A stretch of DNA of 64,000 nt from Argentina anserina (GCF_933775445.1 NC_065874.1:7397001-7461000); one strand, 5' to 3'; positions 37,460-52,400 are shown, counted from the first letter of the stretch. The notes: generated by a model not told the origin, from the letters alone. Translations and numbers: made by a program.

Positions 37460-39004
37460 ATGTGTTCCTCTAAACCAAAATCGCAGCACAGTCCTAGTAT
37501 CACCCCAACAACACCTAAAACCAATCGCCGATTGGTTCTTCAGCCAACTGATAACCAATTTCCAAGCTTGGAACAGAAGAAATTGCTCAAAAAGACCAAC
37601 CATGAATCCCTTATTCCACCTCCTTTGCTATCACCCCTGCCAACACCGAAAACTAAGCCGATAAATTCCCCTCCCATCTCTCCCAAGATACCTTCACCTC
37701 GACCACCAGCACTTAAGAGAGGAAAAGACCATAATGAGCTCAATTCTAGTCTTGAGAAGTTAATCCTCACACCCAAGTCAGCAATTAAGCAGACTACTTC
37801 AGTGAAAAAGTCAAAGAGATCAAGTGTTGCAGGTGCAGCTTCTGCTGAAAATGTTATAAAAAGTTCATCTTCTTTGATAGTAGAGGCACCAGGAAGCATA
37901 GCAGCTGCAAGGAGGGAGCAAGTTGCAGCAATGCAAGAACAACGAAAGTTACGAATTGCGCATTATGGCAGAACAAACTCTGGAAAGTATGAAGGGAAAG
38001 TGGTGCCTCTTGATTCTTCAGCTACGAATGTTGAGCAAAGGAGATGCAGTTTTATTACACCAAATTCTGGTATAGAACTATTGACAAGTTCATATTATTG
38101 TGTTTCATATGTTTTGGAAATTATAAGAAAGTTAAATAATGTCTTTGTGGTGTACTTGTTAATTTTCAGACCCTCTATATGTTGCTTACCATGATGAAGA
38201 ATGGGGAGTTCCAGTTCATGATGACAAGTAATTCTCCCTCTGATATATCACTCTATCTTTCTCAGACTAATATATATTTGAAGCTGATATGCTTTTTTTT
38301 TGTCACGTTTGCAGTTTGTTGCTTGAATTACTACTCTTGACCAGTGCCCAAGTAGGATCAGATTGGAGTTCAGTCCTGAGGAAAAGGCAGGCTTTGAGGT
38401 GGGTTTATCCCAAAGTTCATTACTTTATATCAAGTTGTACAAAATATTGTAAGAAATTGATACTGCTATCTTGTTCTTGAGCCTCAAATCTTAGGTAGTC
38501 TTTTGACTTATGCAGGGAGGCATTTTCAGGATTTGATGCAGAATTTGTGGCTAAATTTAATGAAAAGAAGATAACTTCAGTGACTGCTGATACTGGAACT
38601 GATATAAGCTTGATCAGAGGAGTTGTTGACAATGCTAAAAGAATTCTTGAGGTACTGTGGCTACTATAAAATAAAAACTGACCCTTACATTACTGTATCA
38701 TTTAACTGACAGATACTGTGAATGTAATTATTAACTCTCCTTTTTATAACTCAATGTCCAGATTAAGAGGGAAACAGGGTCATTTGACAAGTACTTGTGG
38801 GGATTTGTAAATCACAAGCCTATTTGCACCCAATACAAGTCATGCCACAAGATCCCTGTGAAGACTTCCAAATCAGAGTTCATAAGCAAAGCCATGGTGA
38901 AGAAGGGTTTTAGGTTTGTGGGCCCCACTGTCATTCACTCCTTCATGCAGGCTGCTGGCCTCACTAATGACCACTTGATCACTTGCTCAAGGCACCAACT
39001 ATAG
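37460..39004 (+). CDS. DNA-3-methyladenine glycosylase I (TagI family)
   Basis: Five exons (37460-38069, 38170-38227, 38315-38398, 38516-38651, 38762-39004) join in frame to 376 residues. The enzyme excises 3-methyladenine from alkylated DNA, starting base excision repair. The first 170 or so residues are Pro/Ser/Lys-rich and likely disordered, with basic patches suiting a nuclear protein. The catalytic domain then follows: RCSF and AYHDEEWGVPVHDD supply a zinc Cys and His, LLELLLLTSAQVGSDW carries the glutamate of the base pocket, then the helix-hairpin-helix part, and WGFVNHKP. NDHLITC at the C-terminus supplies the other zinc His and Cys. Zinc-ligand assignments follow the E. coli Tag protein. 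Plants have several paralogues, so a specific symbol is not given. Confidence 0.93.
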
Positions 39005-40158
39005 ATGAAGATGATAATCATCATCATACAAATGTGTGGCATAAATATTAGACTATATGTAACCCAATAAGGATAGTGAGATTATTAGTAGTCTAACTCT
39101 AGGGTATTGGCTTTGTAATGTGGATTTGTGAAAGATCTAGTGGAAGTCTTGAGAGGATTTGAAATGGATTGCAATCCTTAGAAAAAAAGTGTTGAATGTA
39201 ATGAAGGGAAGATAGAGGTAGGAAGACAAGGAGCATGTGCAGGTGGGTTAGGCTAGGGTAAGTGATCGATGTATTTGATCCCAATAGCTTTCATTACTTG
39301 CTATGGCCACCACTCCCACCACCTCACCTCTATTATTTGCATGCTTTTGAAAGATTGTGAAGAATAATCAGTGCAGGTAGGACTGTTCATGGACCATGTT
39401 CAATCCCTTACATCCATCATCATCCCTTTCAAGAAGGATTGGATCATAAGTCTTGTCAATTCTTGAATGAAAGGCTTCATGTGCAAGCAGAGAGACATAG
39501 AATCGAGACCCCCAAAAGACATTGTTTCAAATCAATTTTAGATTCATCTGATCATACTGTCCTTGCTTGTAAAATCCAACCTTTGTGGGAGATTAGGATC
39601 ATAAACACTAATAATATAAACTTGTGTTATTGCTACTGGGTCTATCCCTCTCACTAATACTTAAATCCATCGAAGTGGCAAAGGGAATCTCAGGCATGGG
39701 GGTTGTGGACCTTGTTTAGTTGACATTCCCAAGGCTCTGCCTCCATTGCATTACTAGCAAAAATCTAGGGTTGGATTTCCTCCTTGTACTCCAACCTTTT
39801 GCCTATCCGAATATATTCTCAGTCCTAAAATTTTCCCTGAAGTCGCATAGAATGATTGCCAAAGTTGCTGCAAGAAATCTGAAACTCACCACGAGTTTCA
39901 TGCCCAGATAACCGTTCAGACCACAATGGTCTAGCCCAAAAGGGATATAATTCTCGAGCTGAAGAAGACGATGGCAAAGGAAGAGGGCACTAAACACTAC
40001 TCAAAGCAGAAATGTACTTCAAAATAACATAAAACTTAAATCATCTGTAGCAAAGCAAATGACAGAAAAAAGAGAGACAAAATTTGCCACATAAACTCCC
40101 AAGCTAATATAAGTTACAAGAGTTTCAGATAAGCTTAAATTGTTCTCACCAAAATCAT
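39005..40158. other. Convergent 3' region
   Basis: This lies between the stop of the DNA glycosylase (plus) and the stop of eS4 (minus). It must contain both 3' untranslated regions. I see no further gene. Confidence 0.5.
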
Positions 40159-41877
<1,719 letters not shown>

Positions 41878-42095
41878 TGTCTAAGCTTGATCTCCCGCCG
41901 GCGGCTGATCCTTCTTCTGCTGCTTAGGGTTTCGAAGCGGCTCACTCTCTCTAGTTTCAAAGTGCGATGGAGTCGCAGCTATAAATACCCCCCACCCTGC
42001 GAAACCTAATCAACTCCCAATATTGGGCCGAACTTGGACCCAATAGGCCGATTGAAATGTTTGGATTATTTTATGCAGATGTTGGCCCAATATTT
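41878..42095 (-). promoter_or_regulatory. eS4 promoter/leader: telo-box and site II elements
   Basis: On the minus strand, AAACCCTAA (telo-box) lies at 41924-41932, about 50 bp upstream of the ATG. TGGGCC or its complement (site II) lies at 42024-42029 and 42084-42089. This pairing is well known in plant ribosomal-protein and other growth-linked promoters. The leader itself is C/T-rich. Confidence 0.75.
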
Positions 42096-43540
42096 TTTTT
42101 TTTTGGAAAATTACAACAAAACGCCTATAGAACAGTATATATTAGACTTTCTTAAACTGATCTTGTAATTAATTGTTCAATATGATTTTTGATTTTATCA
42201 ATTCGGACATGTTATGCACTCATGTATTACTCCCAGTTTTCGTCGGTGAAAGAAGAACCATAAGATGAAAGTGTGCTCCTCGCCTCCTCAGTAATAACGT
42301 TAACATATTATTGACGCTGAGCTTGAGTTCATAGAAAAGTGAAATTATTTTACGAAATGATAATGATCTGTGTAACTAAAATGCATGAAGAAATAAACGA
42401 CACGCAGATTAATGAAATAGGTGCATCAAATTAGTTGTGGATGGACGTGGGCATAGGGACCTAGACACTTGCACACAAACTCTATAAATAACTTGAGACC
42501 AAAAAAAGACTTGGGCGATGTGATAGATGGACTTGAGGCCAATACAATGGTGTTACTTTAGGCCACAAAAATGGGAAGTCGAAGACAGACAAAATATCAA
42601 GAAACAAATGCCCGGTGAACGCTCTGGGTCTTCCCCTCTTCAAACCTTCACAGTTTATTCGTTCATCAAACCAGAGATGGCATAACAATACATGTAAGAA
42701 ACGACTTCTAAGTTCTTACACAAGTGTTCATACAAATACAATGAAGTAGTACAACAAAGCTTAAACATAATATCAATTTTATACTAAATGGTCGAGTCTC
42801 ATCATTGTACATCAGAATTCTCATTCAAATCGATGAAAGACGGATCGAGAGATTAAGACCTAGTTTAGTACAACTTCACTTTAAGAAAAAATCAGTTTCT
42901 AAGTCGACTTTTAAAATTCATAATATTTAGTAACTTCAAAAAAATCAGTTTTTTTTTATAAAATTTATAGATTACTCAAAACAGCTTTTAGAAACAACAT
43001 GAATGTTGTTTTTAGAAATTGTTTATATTCAAAGCTCAATAAATATTAATATTTTTATATGAATTCTTAAATTACACTCTTATCTATAATCATTCTCAAT
43101 ATGTTAAAACAACATTCTGTCTTTTTTGTCATTTACCATATCTACATTAGTTTGTTAAAAATTTACCAAAATAATTTATTTATCGACATTATTTGTAAAA
43201 GTAAAATTTACTAAATACAAATTTCTGTTAAATCAAAGTTTATTTTTTTTTATAGTACAGTATAAGCTTTTTTATATATATAGAAATCGTAGCAATACTA
43301 AACTAGCAGATGCATGCATGATAGTGTAAACTCTAAGCTTCAAAGTTCAAAACCACAGAAAGTCTTTCCAGAATGAAGCAATCACGGCATGACGACTTCT
43401 AAACGGCATGACCTTTGCCTCCCCTTCATTTAGGGGTCTCTGGGTAATGGAAACCAACTTAATTACTATCTCCCCTTATAAGTCCATTGGTGTCCCTTAA
43501 AATGAAAGCAACCCAAGGAAACAATAGTCCTTTAATTGAC

Positions 43541-43541
<1 letters not shown>
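42096..43541. other. AT-rich intergenic spacer
   Basis: AT-rich with many homopolymer runs between about 42890 and 43270. This could be an old transposon remnant, but I could not define ends. No supported gene. Confidence 0.45.

Positions 43542-43572
<31 letters not shown>
43542..43572. repeat. Poly-C tract of 31 bases
   Basis: An uninterrupted run of 31 C stands in AT-rich surroundings. The complementary strand is a G-run able to form a quadruplex. The length is prone to slippage and to sequencing error. Confidence 0.95.
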
Positions 43573-43574
<2 letters not shown>

Positions 43575-45363
43575 AGATTTTGCGAGACAAGTCAATGACT
43601 TGTTCCAACCCTCGTATTAGTATGAATAATAGTTAGATTCAAGACTAATAAAATGTCATTGGCATAAGTAAATAAATAAGCCATCCTTGTCTATAGAATA
43701 CGTTTCATTGAAACATTAATATGAAAAGAAGACATTACTTGGGTTGCGTTTTTGAATTGGTTAAAGACTAAAAAGTGAACTTTCTTTAACACGCTTTAAG
43801 GTAATCGATTGCTGCCAGTATCTTTAAGTGTTTAACTAATCCAATATCAACACATCAAAAGTATCACCAAAATTTCATATGAGTATTAAGTGCTTTTTGA
43901 AGATTTTTTTTTTTAAATCTCGTTTTTTAGAAGTTGGAACCTTAATCGCCCAAGTCCCATTTGATACGTTTTTCACTTGTTAAATTTGAGCAACATAGAC
44001 CTTCTAACATGATAGGGAAGGAGAAAGACAAAGGTTCAAGAGCCTGCTTTGATTAGACTGCCTCCCCTTCATGTCACTGGCGACTCGTCGAGACATCCTC
44101 TTTCCTCACACGATCAATTGATTTCCAATGTCTCTGTTCCAGTGGCAGAATGCTCAAAATCATGAACGATGTCTTGTAGCTGCCAAATATTTCAATTGCA
44201 TTCTCCTTGAGGTGGAATGCTACTCATCTATTATCATAAGATGCGTTCAAAACTCAGTCTCCATGGTCAGAAGCTAGCTCTAGTTTCATGACATGAACAA
44301 TATGTAGGTTGAACGACTCATTTGAGGGCTTGTTCATTTCCTTTATGTTGTGTTGATTGAGGTGGATACTCTTTCTTAGTGCTTTTGTTGATAAGGATAT
44401 CTCTCCCAAAGCAAACATGACACTCTTTAAACTCAACTCCAATATTTATGAGTTCATAATTTTATTTTTGTTTTTTAAAAATATATATAATAAAATAAAT
44501 AAATAAATAGACTACTCTTAAACAGAACACCACAATCATTAATGGAATTTAACTAATAGAAAAAACAAAAACATAATAACAAAAAGCAGATCTTTGATAG
44601 AAGCGAGTGGAAGCAAATTTACTTACTATCATTTTTGTGTTAGTCTTTCTAAACTCATGACATGTGTCTTTTTTCAACTCATATTGAGATAATAATTGAG
44701 TAATTAGACACATATCATAAATTTAAAAATATAAATACAAAAATATAATCGGTAAATTTATTTCGGAAACGCGTCCTAAACAATACACGTGGCACAACTG
44801 CTACGTGTCATGGCACCGCCAGGCTGCGTTGATAAGACTGTTCAGAATTCGGAATTATAAAAGTAAATAATAAACAATTAGTCCCCACCAGCTGATTTTT
44901 ATAAGGACAGCCCATTTTGACAGGTGTGGAGGTTTTACAGAGCAAATCGTCCACGTGGCACCCCTTCCCTATTATTCGCTATCATTTCTTGCACCGATGC
45001 CCCTTAATATTTTATTGGTTTCGCAACGGCCGCCGACACATAACATAGACCAAAATTCTACCGCCGTTCACGATAAAAAAACAATAGTTACTAGCTAGTC
45101 ATATTGGACATGTAGATTTTCAAATAGTAAAAAAACGATAATTAGGGTAAAAACTGAATGGGTTGCGTTGTATATGAGAATCTAGGTACATGAGGACTAG
45201 ATGGATTCACAAACTTGACTAGAACTCACGGCATTCTCTTTGTTTTCTTCAGTTTCATCAGAAAAAGTGGAGTTGGGGAAGAAGTAGGTCTAAAGAAAAT
45301 GTAACATGTACCCGTCGATACTAATGATCAAGATGAATAAGAGTCACTACACTTCAATTGTAG
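43573..45363. other. Intergenic spacer with a G-box-bearing GC-richer patch
   Basis: No supported gene. A GC-richer patch at about 44770-45060 carries two CACGTGGC motifs (44786-44793 and 44952-44959), the G-box/ABRE core. It is about 1.8 kb upstream of the GALS-like gene, with a TRIM insertion in between. Confidence 0.45.
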
Positions 45364-45545
45364 TGTTAGAGATGAGAGATCTCACATCTAAAAAGTGACA
45401 AATAAAAATAGAGATTATAAGTGGGTGCATAATAACCAATTGTACCGAGGCATTTTGTGATTAAAACCCAATACCTGTGAGGTGGCTAAGTTGAGACAAT
45501 ATCAGTACAGTTGGTCCATATGCCACGCTTTGTCACTGTTTAACA
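45364..45545 (+). repeat. TRIM 5' terminal repeat
   Basis: This 182-bp LTR starts with TG and ends with CA. It differs from the 3' copy by scattered substitutions and a few small indels, so the insertion is not recent. Confidence 0.88.
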
Positions 45546-45779
45546 TGGTATTAGAGTCGGTCTCTCTCCAATCGCGCCTCCAATCTGTCGTGGGCTCGAG
45601 TTGGGTGCCACTTTGTCATAGGCCCATGATGGATGTCATTATCATGTCATCGGATGGTTTTCCGATTGGCTGGTCACCAAGTGTCGTTGGTTACTGGACA
45701 TTGGTTTATTTCGTCCCGGTGTGTGAGATGTTAATCTGTCACATGCAGACCTAAAAATTAGGTTGCACGTGAGGGAGCG

Positions 45780-45958
45780 TGTTGGAGATGAGAGATCCCA
45801 CATCTAAAAAGTGACAAAAAATAGAGATTATAAGTATGTGGATAATAACCAATTGTGCCGATGCCTTTTGTGATTTAAACCCAACACATGTGAGGTGGCT
45901 AAATTGAGAAAATATCAGTACAGTTAGTCCACAGGTCACACTTTGTCACTATTTAACA
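45780..45958 (+). repeat. TRIM 3' terminal repeat
   Basis: This 179-bp partner of the 5' repeat follows the polypurine tract directly and ends in CA before the flanking GTAG. Confidence 0.88.
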
Positions 45959-46639
45959 GTAGTACATTATAATACCTAATGGCGTGTGTGTTTTTGTTTT
46001 TGGTATAACTTCAAGTCATAAAACATATTAAATATGAATATGCATCCAATTAAGAGCGGAATCTGGCCGAACTGGCGCAAATGCTATTTAATTGACCCGC
46101 GTTTTACAAAATGTAGTTTAACATGTATTTTCACTCTGAGCTAACGGAGTGGATGTAGTCTTTCCATCCTTGAGGAAAAAGTTAAGATTAGTGACAAGAG
46201 CCTATCAGATAAGAATCCAGTCGAAGGAAAGATGGGAACTAATTATGGTAACATACAAATCTGCACCCGTTTCCTCACCCTCTTTCTTCACCAAGCAAAA
46301 CACAACCACCCTGTTTAACCAGTTGATAATTTCCATACACCCCTCACTACTGCCAAAATTCACAGTCGAGAGTTGTTAAACACCTAAACTCAGTAATAAT
46401 CATTCACAGTCAATCAAAGTGGCCTAACCCCAGAGATCACTATTTTAACTTCTTAACTTACTAGTCAAACACGTCCTAATCATGTCTCTTACTAAACGTC
46501 TAAACCCAGGGTCCCCAGTATAAACTCAACGCAGCAGAAGCCAGGCTTCCTCCTCCGCGTTCCAGCTCCCATAATTCTTCCCCAGTTAAAATTCAAACCC
46601 TTTTCCCATATATACAACACTCCAAAAACCAGAAATGCC

Positions 46640-46658
46640 AAACGACACCGCCCACTAG

Positions 46659-46689
<31 letters not shown>

Positions 46690-46795
46690 CTTCGCCACCT
46701 CTTTCCGCCAACCCATCCTCTTCTTCTTCTTCTTCTTCTTCTTCTTCTTCTTCTTCCATCCACCCTTGTCTGTAACTCACCCACATTACCCACCA
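46640..46795 (+). promoter_or_regulatory. Microsatellite-rich 5' leader of the GALS-like gene
   Basis: A (CT)n tract at about 46660-46688 is followed by (TTC)n at about 46721-46755, close before the ATG. Pyrimidine repeats in this position are common in plant leaders and can bind GAGA-type factors on the opposite strand. Repeat number is likely variable. Confidence 0.6.
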
Positions 46796-49440
46796 ATGGC
46801 GAAAGAGAAGCAGACCAAAGAAGAGAAGAAGCTCTACGTGGGCATCGTCTGGCACTACACCGCCGAGCTCAAGCTCCTCCTCACCGCCCTCCTCATCCTC
46901 TGCACTCTCGCCACCCTCCTCCAGTTCATCCCCCCTTCCCGCTTCACCATCTCCACCTCCGACCTCCGCGTCTGCATCTCACGCGTCCTCTCCCCCTCCT
47001 CCCAGCCCCAGCCCCAGCCCCAAGACCAACCCATTACCACCACCACTTCTACCACCGCCACTCCAGCAGTTGATATTTCAGCTCCACCCCCGCTTTTCTC
47101 TCCGCCCGCAGAGTCGGTGGATCCCAACGGCATCATAAAGCGCGTGTTCGACCCGCACGGCGCCGCAGCCTACAGCTACATCAGCATGGGAGCCTACAGA
47201 GGAGGAATGAACACCTTCGCCATAATCGGTATCGCCTCCAAGCCTCTCCACGTGTACTCCAACCCAACCTACCAATGCCGCTGGATCCCCGCCGCCAACT
47301 CCTCCGCCGCAGTCTCCGCCGCCGGCTACAAGATGCTCCCCGACTGGGGCTACGGCCGCGTCTACACCGTCGTGATCGTCAACTGCACATTCCCTCACCC
47401 CGTCAATTCTGACAACTCCGGCGGGAAGCTAGTCCTCCTCGCCTCCACTTCCGGCGGCGGTGACCGGAATTTCAACGTCACCGATGAGATTGAGGCTTTG
47501 ACAGAAAGCCCCGGAAGCTTAAACCCTTCGGTTTTCACTTCCAGGCCGAAATATGACTACTTGTATTGTGGGTCTAGTTTGTATGGGAATTTAAGTCCTC
47601 AGAGAGTGAGGGAGTGGATTGCTTACCATGTGAGGCTGTTTGGGCCCAGATCTCATTTTGTGATTCATGATGCTGGTGGGATTCATGAGGAGGTTTTGGA
47701 GGTGTTGAAGCCATGGATGGAGTTGGGGTATGTGACTTTGCAAGACATAAGAGATCAGGAGAGGTTTGATGGGTACTATCATAACCAGTTCATGGTGGTG
47801 AATGATTGTTTGCATAGATATAAGTTCACGGCTAAGTGGATGTTCTTCTTTGATGTTGATGAGTATATCTATATGCCTCCCAAGAGCACCATCAAAACTG
47901 TGCTGGATTCTCTTGCTGAGTACACACAGTTCACCATTGAACAGATGCCAATGAGCAACAAGCTTTGCCTACTTGAAGATTATCACAAAACCAACAGGTA
48001 AATACATCATCATAATCATCTAACCCTGGAATTTTATCTTCATTTTTGGCTTGATCTGGTCTTGACATGTGGGAATTGTGCATTAGATCAAATTGGTTGA
48101 GTCAATTGACCTATGCAGGTTAGTTTAGCTATCTCATTCTATTGTTGTGTGATCAAAGTTCTCGTATAATTGGGGAGCATTGGATTCCCACTAGCTAGCT
48201 AGCATGGACGTCATTGAAGAAGCATTATGGGGTTCTTGTAGATCAACTTTAGGGTCATTGTTTCTTATGGTGTTTTGTGTCTTTTGGAACTTTTTGCATT
48301 TTCATGTTAAAAATAAAAAATGTAATGTTGCAAGTTTTCTTTGGCACATTCTTCTGCATTTATTGAAGATTCCTGCTTTGCTTAATTTTACTTGGTCAGG
48401 CTAGGTGGTAGTGGGTTGAACTTTGTTCTCAAGTGGGTGTTTCTTAATGATGATTAGGGCCTCTAATTAATTAGTATTACTACCCATGTTTCTGCAAGTG
48501 TCACCTTTCTGTGAGAAGCATCAGAACCTGTCTTAAATAATAGATGTTACTTTTTTTTATGTTATTAGATACGAGAACAGTGAGAACAATCAGAATCATA
48601 GAATTTGGTAGTGGAAAAATAGTTGTGTAAAGATCTGAACTTGAGTTGTTAGATGACTTCAATCTCTATTTTGAGTAATTTCAATTACCAGTTTGTTTTT
48701 TTATTCAAGATAAACTTAGAATGATCAAATGATGCTGTTATGAAAATGAAAAATGGGGGGTAGTGAATGAATGAGGAGAAAGACAAACAGAATTGTTGTA
48801 TGTTGTTTCTTGTTTGATTATAGAAGTTAAGTGAGAATAAGACTTATGCGGATGTAGACCTAAATAAAGTAAACATGTAATACCATATTGGAAGACTAGG
48901 ACTGATTTGTTGGGACATATGATTATTTTTGTGAATACATCTGGATTCTGGTATAGATGTTAGTCACAAGAAGTTTCCGTTTCAATAACCATGTGAAGTG
49001 TTGGACATTAGGCTCTAAAATTCTCAGTTCTTGACCTGAGCATATTCTTGTGGTAGTTGACATGCTGATGTATTTTGCATTCTTGATGGTACAGAAAATG
49101 GGGGTTTGAGAAGCTTGTGTACAAGGATGTGAAGAAGGGCATAAGAAGAGACCGTAAATACGCAGTGCAACCGCGCAATGTATATGCGACCGGGGTGCAC
49201 ATGTCGCAGAACGTAGCGGGGAAGACGACGCACAAAACCGAGAACAGGATCAAATATTTTCACTACCACGGAACGATTGCAGACAGGCGCGAGCCTTGTA
49301 AGAAGCTAATCAATGACACACAGATCTTCCTTGACAAAGTCCCTTATGTTCAGGACACAACCATGAGAGATGTTGCTGGGGCTGTGAAGAGATTTGAGCA
49401 AAGAATGATTGGATCCAGGTTACAACAGACTAGGCAATGA
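46796..49440 (+). CDS. Galactan beta-1,4-galactosyltransferase, GALS-like (GT92)
   Basis: Two exons (46796-47997 and 49095-49440; intron about 1.1 kb) encode 515 residues, close to Arabidopsis GALS proteins. It is a type II membrane protein: basic cytosolic N-terminus (MAKEKQTKEEKK), a membrane anchor at about residues 24-45 (LKLLLTALLILCTLATLL), a Pro/Gln/Thr-rich stem, then the DUF23/GT92 domain. In it are YDYLYCGSSLYGN, a conserved FVIHDAGG stretch, and the DxD-like FFFDVDEYIY, expected to bind the metal and UDP-galactose. The second exon ends the domain with KTENRIKYFHYHGTI. GALS enzymes lengthen the galactan side chains of pectin in the Golgi. I chose the ATG at 46796 because it gives the family-typical start. 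The 5' part of exon 1 is strikingly GC-rich compared with its second half. Confidence 0.92.
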
Positions 49441-52400
49441 TAGAACAGAACATAACATCCCTCTTCCCAGTTTCTTCCAGCACTCTTTTCTTTTTTGATA
49501 TGTGAATTTTAATTTATATATAGTTGCAGTAGGAAATTCTTTTGGGGTTCTTCCTTGTATGATAATTCCAGTAAAGGTATAAATTACAGGTTGGTATATG
49601 AGTATGATCGCTATGATTTTGAGACACAAAGAAAATTAGAGGTGTTCATATTATTCTTTATTTATTTGTTTCTTAACAATAAATTGATTGCTTGTAGTGT
49701 CGGTATGAATTTAGAGGACCACATCACCACTGAAGCGATTGAAGGTGGCTTTGGTGGCAAAAGTGCTTTTCTCCATAGCTGCTTTTCCTTTCAATTTGTT
49801 ACTCTCATCTTTTGATTTTTGTCCTCCTGGATTTATCCAAGCTTTGCTAATTTGCTTAATTATCCATGAACTTGGAGAAAGATTTCCAGAATATTATACA
49901 TTGGGCTTTTTACATATCCAAGCATCACATTTTTCTGAGATGAACTTTGGCTTTGTGCAGCCCTCAAAGATTAATCTTAAAGTTGTACTATAGATGAGTT
50001 TTGATACATATTTTTGAGCTTTGGAATAAATCAAAGATCATAAAGAGTTAGGCTTTATCTGTGGATGAAGTCACAAGAGGTGGGGGTGAGATGTCTCATC
50101 CTTTAACTAGTGTAACACATGGATTGAAAGTGGATCAACAATGGTTTTAGATCAAAACTGTCCTTGTGTGTATGTCTTTTAGACCTTTGCTTTCTTTTAC
50201 CTATCATTTTCAGCTTCCCCACACCACTCTTGAATCATCACCTAACGGGACAAGTGTGGTTCTTGTAACCCGGTTGGTGTTCCATAATAATGTACCTTGT
50301 TTTGAGGCTCTACTACAAGAGTTGCTATACAAATTGACGTATTATTATTACAAATTGAAGTTTTGTTCGAATTTATCATTTGATTGATATACCGCCACAT
50401 TAGTGACTAATTTGTACTATTGGCAAGAGATATAATAATGTGCTCGGGAAATTTCATAGAAGATGATGTAATTATCTCAATTACCTTGTAATTAACGCAC
50501 TTGATTTGGTACAAGTGTATAACAACTATCATGCCAATTATCTCAATTATTTGGGAAGATATATGAGTACCCGAACGCGGCCATTTTCGTAACATAACAA
50601 GTGACAAAGAGACCTTACATTAAAATAGAAACAAGGACAACGATAGTAGTCGGAGGAGGATTTTTTAATTTGGTTTGAAATATAAAAACAAGCAGGCAAG
50701 GACCCGTTACGAAGCCAACGAAGAAGAGACTGCCAATTGAAGACTCTTCCATACTTGGCATCAAGAAATATATTAATATCAATAATATGCTTTACATTAC
50801 TCTAGTTTTTAAACTAAAAACTCTTATAGCATATGTCGGTCCAAGATTGCATGAGAATGTGGCAGATTTAGAGGGGCGACAACCCACAAAATAATGGGTG
50901 GTGGGTGGTGGGTTTGGTGACCCCAGTGATGAATTTGACCTAATATCACTAATATGATCTAGTTTTGATCATGCAGGTCGATCATGCATTTGAAGCTTTC
51001 TCATAAATGCCGGTCTGTAACATTTGCATAAGGATTTAATACCGTACCATCTGATGGAAGGGGGTAGAGGATCGGCTTTATGAGACAAACTGGGTTTCAC
51101 TTACTGAAATGAATTGGGTTGCTTCTGCATCACTCTGCCTCAATTCTTTCACAAAGTACAAGAAAACCCAGACCCAGTTCTTTGCAGATTCTCTGGCACT
51201 CACCTTATAATATTGAATATTAATGATTCTTTGAAGACTTAATTGCCTCCTAATCAAGAGGCTTAAGTGATGATTAAGGGGGGAAGCTTTGTCCAGGGAA
51301 AAGCTTAGCTTGCCAGAAACTGTTGCTCAAGAATATATTATTGGTTTTCTACGTAAAATATGAACAGAAAATGGAAAAAGACCGACGCATTATTTGCAAT
51401 AACATGTGGTTGATTGCTTCCATGTGAGAATGAGGCCTTGTGAGGCTGTGAGAGAGCTGCCACTACATATATGTCTCTGTTTGTTGGCATTGCTTTCGTA
51501 TTAGATCTTCGGTATCGTCTGAGATTAGGGCTAAAAACACAGGAGATGATAGAAGGGGTTTTGGCTGGTTATGCGTAGCGGGTTTGGTGAATGATCGGGT
51601 GCCAATTGTGGCCGCCCTTGCTAGATCGTCTGGCATTGGCAGCTTCGCTTTCAGCTTCCCATATGTATTATTGTCACAATTGTCTTACATTTGTGTTTAG
51701 AAAACAATCGGCCATGGAAAAAAAAAAAGAGCTCCGATTGAGCAAAGACGTACAGTTGATTTTAGGCTTCAGGCCGAGTATTGAGACCTAGCTCCATTTA
51801 GCTCAAAAGATATATATTATAGATATGTTTACATAATTTTACTCAAATTTTTAGGTATAATTTAAAGTTATCAAAACATAATTTCGAAAAAACGTAGGGT
51901 TGAAAGTTATAGCAAGTACAAGAGACAACATGTATAAGTTATGAGTTACATGTATACAAGTTATGAGTTACATGTCTCTGACCACACCATATCTCTCCTA
52001 CTCCTCACCTCTCATGTTCCTCCAATCCTCCTTACCATTTCACGACTAAACTTTGCAAAAGGTAAGAACATAATGGGAAAATGTACATATCTTTGCAAGT
52101 ATATTTTGGATAGTACAACCGTGTAAGATTATGTTAGCCGACACTTTTGTTCTCGATCACGAAGTGAGAATATAAGTCTCTTTATTTCTAAGCTACGATG
52201 AATTCATTGCAAAGATAGAAAAAATAAATAAAAAGGAAACAGAGTAGAGAGAATTGATAGTCGATGAGCTAATCCAAGTTTGTTCAAGGTCAAAAATAGT
52301 GCCCACACGTCACATAAAAGGCATTATGTTCAAAACTCAAAAGCATGGTTTACGTACCATGGATGTCCCAATTCGTATTGGCCTGTCACTCTTGTCTGCA

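Larger units (their letters stand above)
45364..45958 (+). mobile_element. TRIM (miniature LTR retrotransposon), 595 bp
   Basis: Two direct terminal repeats, 45364-45545 (182 bp) and 45780-45958 (179 bp), both begin TGTT-GAGATGAGAGATC and end TTTAACA. Directly after the first repeat is TGGTATTAGAGTCGG, a primer-binding site for initiator tRNA-Met with small changes from the usual TGGTATCAGAGC. A purine-rich tract (GAGGGAGC) precedes the second repeat. The internal part is only 234 bp and non-coding. GTAG on both outer sides fits a 4-bp target duplication. No 5S-rRNA-like box is visible in the repeats, so it is not a Cassandra element. Confidence 0.9.

Noticed and set aside
45364..45958. Possible Cassandra element because of its small size
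   Set aside because: The terminal repeats lack any 5S-rRNA-like promoter box, which defines Cassandra.
46593..46855. Minus-strand frames rich in Arg/Glu before the GALS gene
   Set aside because: They are translations of the (CT)n and (TTC)n microsatellites on the opposite strand.
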